The notes under the pieces: generated by a model
What the model was told of the DNA's origin: nothing
The model's database searches: none
What the model saw: only the letters and a program-made list of their open reading frames with translations
Shown: piece after piece, positions 6,570-7,623 of the stretch
How the letters are laid out: each line of letters opens with the position of its first letter
How positions within the stretch are numbered: the stretch's first letter is position 1
DNA from: Clostridiaceae bacterium
GTDB taxonomy: Bacteria > Bacillota > Clostridia > Saccharofermentanales > UBA5734
Assembly (NCBI GenBank): GCA_012727965.1
Contig: JAAYFZ010000050.1
Location: 1-7,623, forward strand
Direction: 5' to 3'
DNA: 7,623 nucleotides
Position numbers and translations under genes: made by a program

Positions 6570-7623
6570 CGGCTCTCACCTCCCTGTCATAGTAGATGAA
6601 GCGCTGGACAAAACCGCGCGGATCATCGAGTCCACAGCGGATCGCCAGATCATAGAGCGAGGTGCGTTTTAGACTTGATGCCTCAATCAAGTTATCGTCA
6701 GTAAGCACATTAGCCGGCGTATCATCTGCCAGCTTGACCGAATCAGCAATAACAATGGCTCTTGTTGTATATTCAAGCATCAGATGCATATCATGCGTGA
6801 TCATTAGCATACTGAGACCCATCTCCTGGTTCAGCTGCCTGAGAAATTCCATAATCTGAGTATAATGGTAGAAGTCCTGGCCAGCAGTCGGCTCATCGAG
6901 GATGATCATTTTCGGTCTAAGCACCAGGATCGAGGCGATAGTCAGCCGCTTCTTCTGACCGAAGCTGAGAGCACTGACCGGCCAATTGCGAAATGGATGA
7001 AGTCCGCAGATTCTGAGTGTGTCCTCAACTCTTGCTCGAACCTCTTCCTCTTCAATACCACGCACCCTGAGACCTAGTGCGACCTCATCGAAAATCATCG
7101 GCAGCGATATCATTTGATTGGGATTCTGCATAATATAGCCGATGCGTTCAGCACGCTCACGAATCGAATCTCCGCTCATATCGCGCCCGTCATAGAGCAG
7201 CTTGCCCTGCTGCGGGGTTTCAAAACCGCAAATCAGCTTAGCCAGCGTTGATTTACCGGCACCATTGCGTCCGACCAGACTGACTGCTTCACCCTCATAT
7301 ATTTTGAAAGAAATATCATTGACTACCTTGCGTTGTGTCAGGTCCTGATCATAGTAGAATCCCAGACTATCCGCTTCCAGCAGCACATTGTCAAGTTCAA
7401 GTGGCTGAGTCGGCGGCAGACTGATATCCCAGGCCTGCAGCCTGGCGGCATTAGTCAGCGGTTTAGGTCCATTCTCAGTATCCGCAGCAGCCGGATCCTG
7501 TGTTGAAGCCTGGTCAAGCATCAGACTCTCGACATGCTGCGGCTTAATACTCTCAGTAATATCGACACCAGCATAACGCAGTGCTGTTAAATAGAGCGGC
7601 TCGCGAATTCCGATCTCACGTAG
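6562..7623 (-). CDS. ECF-transporter ATPase (double-ABC, DUF3744 type), C-terminal part, cut by window edge
   Basis: This subunit hydrolyses ATP to power ECF uptake. The frame is open to the right edge, so the first ABC half is outside the window. The first 34 visible codons include GIREPLYLTALRYAGVDI (visible residues 5-22), which looks like the DUF3744 segment ending the first half of such fused ATPases. An Ala/Pro-rich linker follows, then a complete second ABC domain. Its motifs, in visible-frame numbering, are Walker A GRNGAGKST (118-126), Q-loop Q166, signature LSFGQKKR (219-226; Phe for the usual Gly of LSGGQ), Walker B MIILDEPT (239-246, catalytic E244), D-loop AGQD and H-loop H277. 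The ATG at 7521 is unlikely to be the true start because it has no good ribosome site and conserved coding lies upstream. It overlaps ecfT by eight bases. Relatives I recall sit next to UPF0397 or YkoE-like S components, so a vitamin-type substrate is possible (inference). Confidence 0.92.
   Translation of the reverse strand, partial: LREIGIREPLYLTALRYAGVDITESIKPQHVESLMLDQASTQDPAAADTENGPKPLTNAARLQAWDISLPPTQPLELDNVLLEADSLGFYYDQDLTQRKVVNDISFKIYEGEAVSLVGRNGAGKSTLAKLICGFETPQQGKLLYDGRDMSGDSIRERAERIGYIMQNPNQMISLPMIFDEVALGLRVRGIEEEEVRARVEDTLRICGLHPFRNWPVSALSFGQKKRLTIASILVLRPKMIILDEPTAGQDFYHYTQIMEFLRQLNQEMGLSMLMITHDMHLMLEYTTRAIVIADSVKLADDTPANVLTDDNLIEASSLKRTSLYDLAIRCGLDDPRGFVQRFIYYDREVRAGD
6579..6584 (-). 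promoter_or_regulatory. Ribosome binding site of ecfT, inside the ATPase gene
   Basis: GGGAGG on the minus strand lies nine bases before GTG 6569 and within the codons for the last residues of the ATPase. It supports the GTG start and coupled synthesis of the two subunits. Confidence 0.8.

Noticed and set aside
6562..7521. Stand-alone 319-residue ATPase starting at ATG 7521
   Set aside because: The frame continues upstream with DUF3744-like coding, and there is no good ribosome site before this ATG.
1..7623. Mobile element, CRISPR array, tRNA or riboswitch
   Set aside because: No transposase or integrase motifs, regular repeats, tRNA-like folds or long leader regions are present. The window is almost wholly six metabolic and transport genes.

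Overview
The window reads as a compact Firmicutes (low-to-mid GC Gram-positive) chromosomal segment. The evidence is strong GGAGG-type ribosome sites at most starts, a GTG start, overlapping genes, and an energy-coupling factor (ECF) ATPase and EcfT pair of a type I know mainly from Bacilli and Clostridia. Base composition by eye is close to half GC. I cannot name a genus. All six genes lie on the minus strand, and the window is almost entirely coding: the only gaps between genes are 32, 2 and 16 bases.

In transcription order (high to low coordinates) the layout is as follows. (1) 7623-6562 is the 3' part of an ECF-transporter ATPase. It keeps the tail of a first ABC half with a DUF3744-like stretch and a complete second ABC domain. 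(2) 6569-5739 is EcfT, the membrane coupling subunit, which starts inside the end of the ATPase gene. (3) 5706-4396 is a family GH1 beta-glucosidase. (4) 4393-2756 is a family GH13 (GH13_31-like) alpha-glucosidase with the valine associated with alpha-1,6 activity. (5) 2739-355 is a family GH36 alpha-galactosidase. (6) 358-1 is the N-terminal third of a GPH (MelB-type) sugar:cation symporter, cut by the window edge.

Taken together, genes 3-6 form an intracellular oligosaccharide-use cassette. The GPH symporter would bring in intact, unphosphorylated oligosaccharides. Three cytoplasmic glycosidases with different linkage preference (beta-glucoside, alpha-1,6-glucoside, alpha-galactoside) would then cut them to monosaccharides. 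Translational coupling is visible at several junctions. The ECF module upstream is normally a micronutrient importer, and its S component should lie outside the window. I see no terminator or convincing promoter between it and the sugar genes, so co-transcription is plausible but not proven.

I see no mobile element, CRISPR array, tRNA/rRNA, riboswitch or intrinsic terminator here. I found no clear undescribed system. The points most worth a second look are the joining of an ECF micronutrient transporter to a three-glycosidase cassette and an apparent excess of GATC sites.
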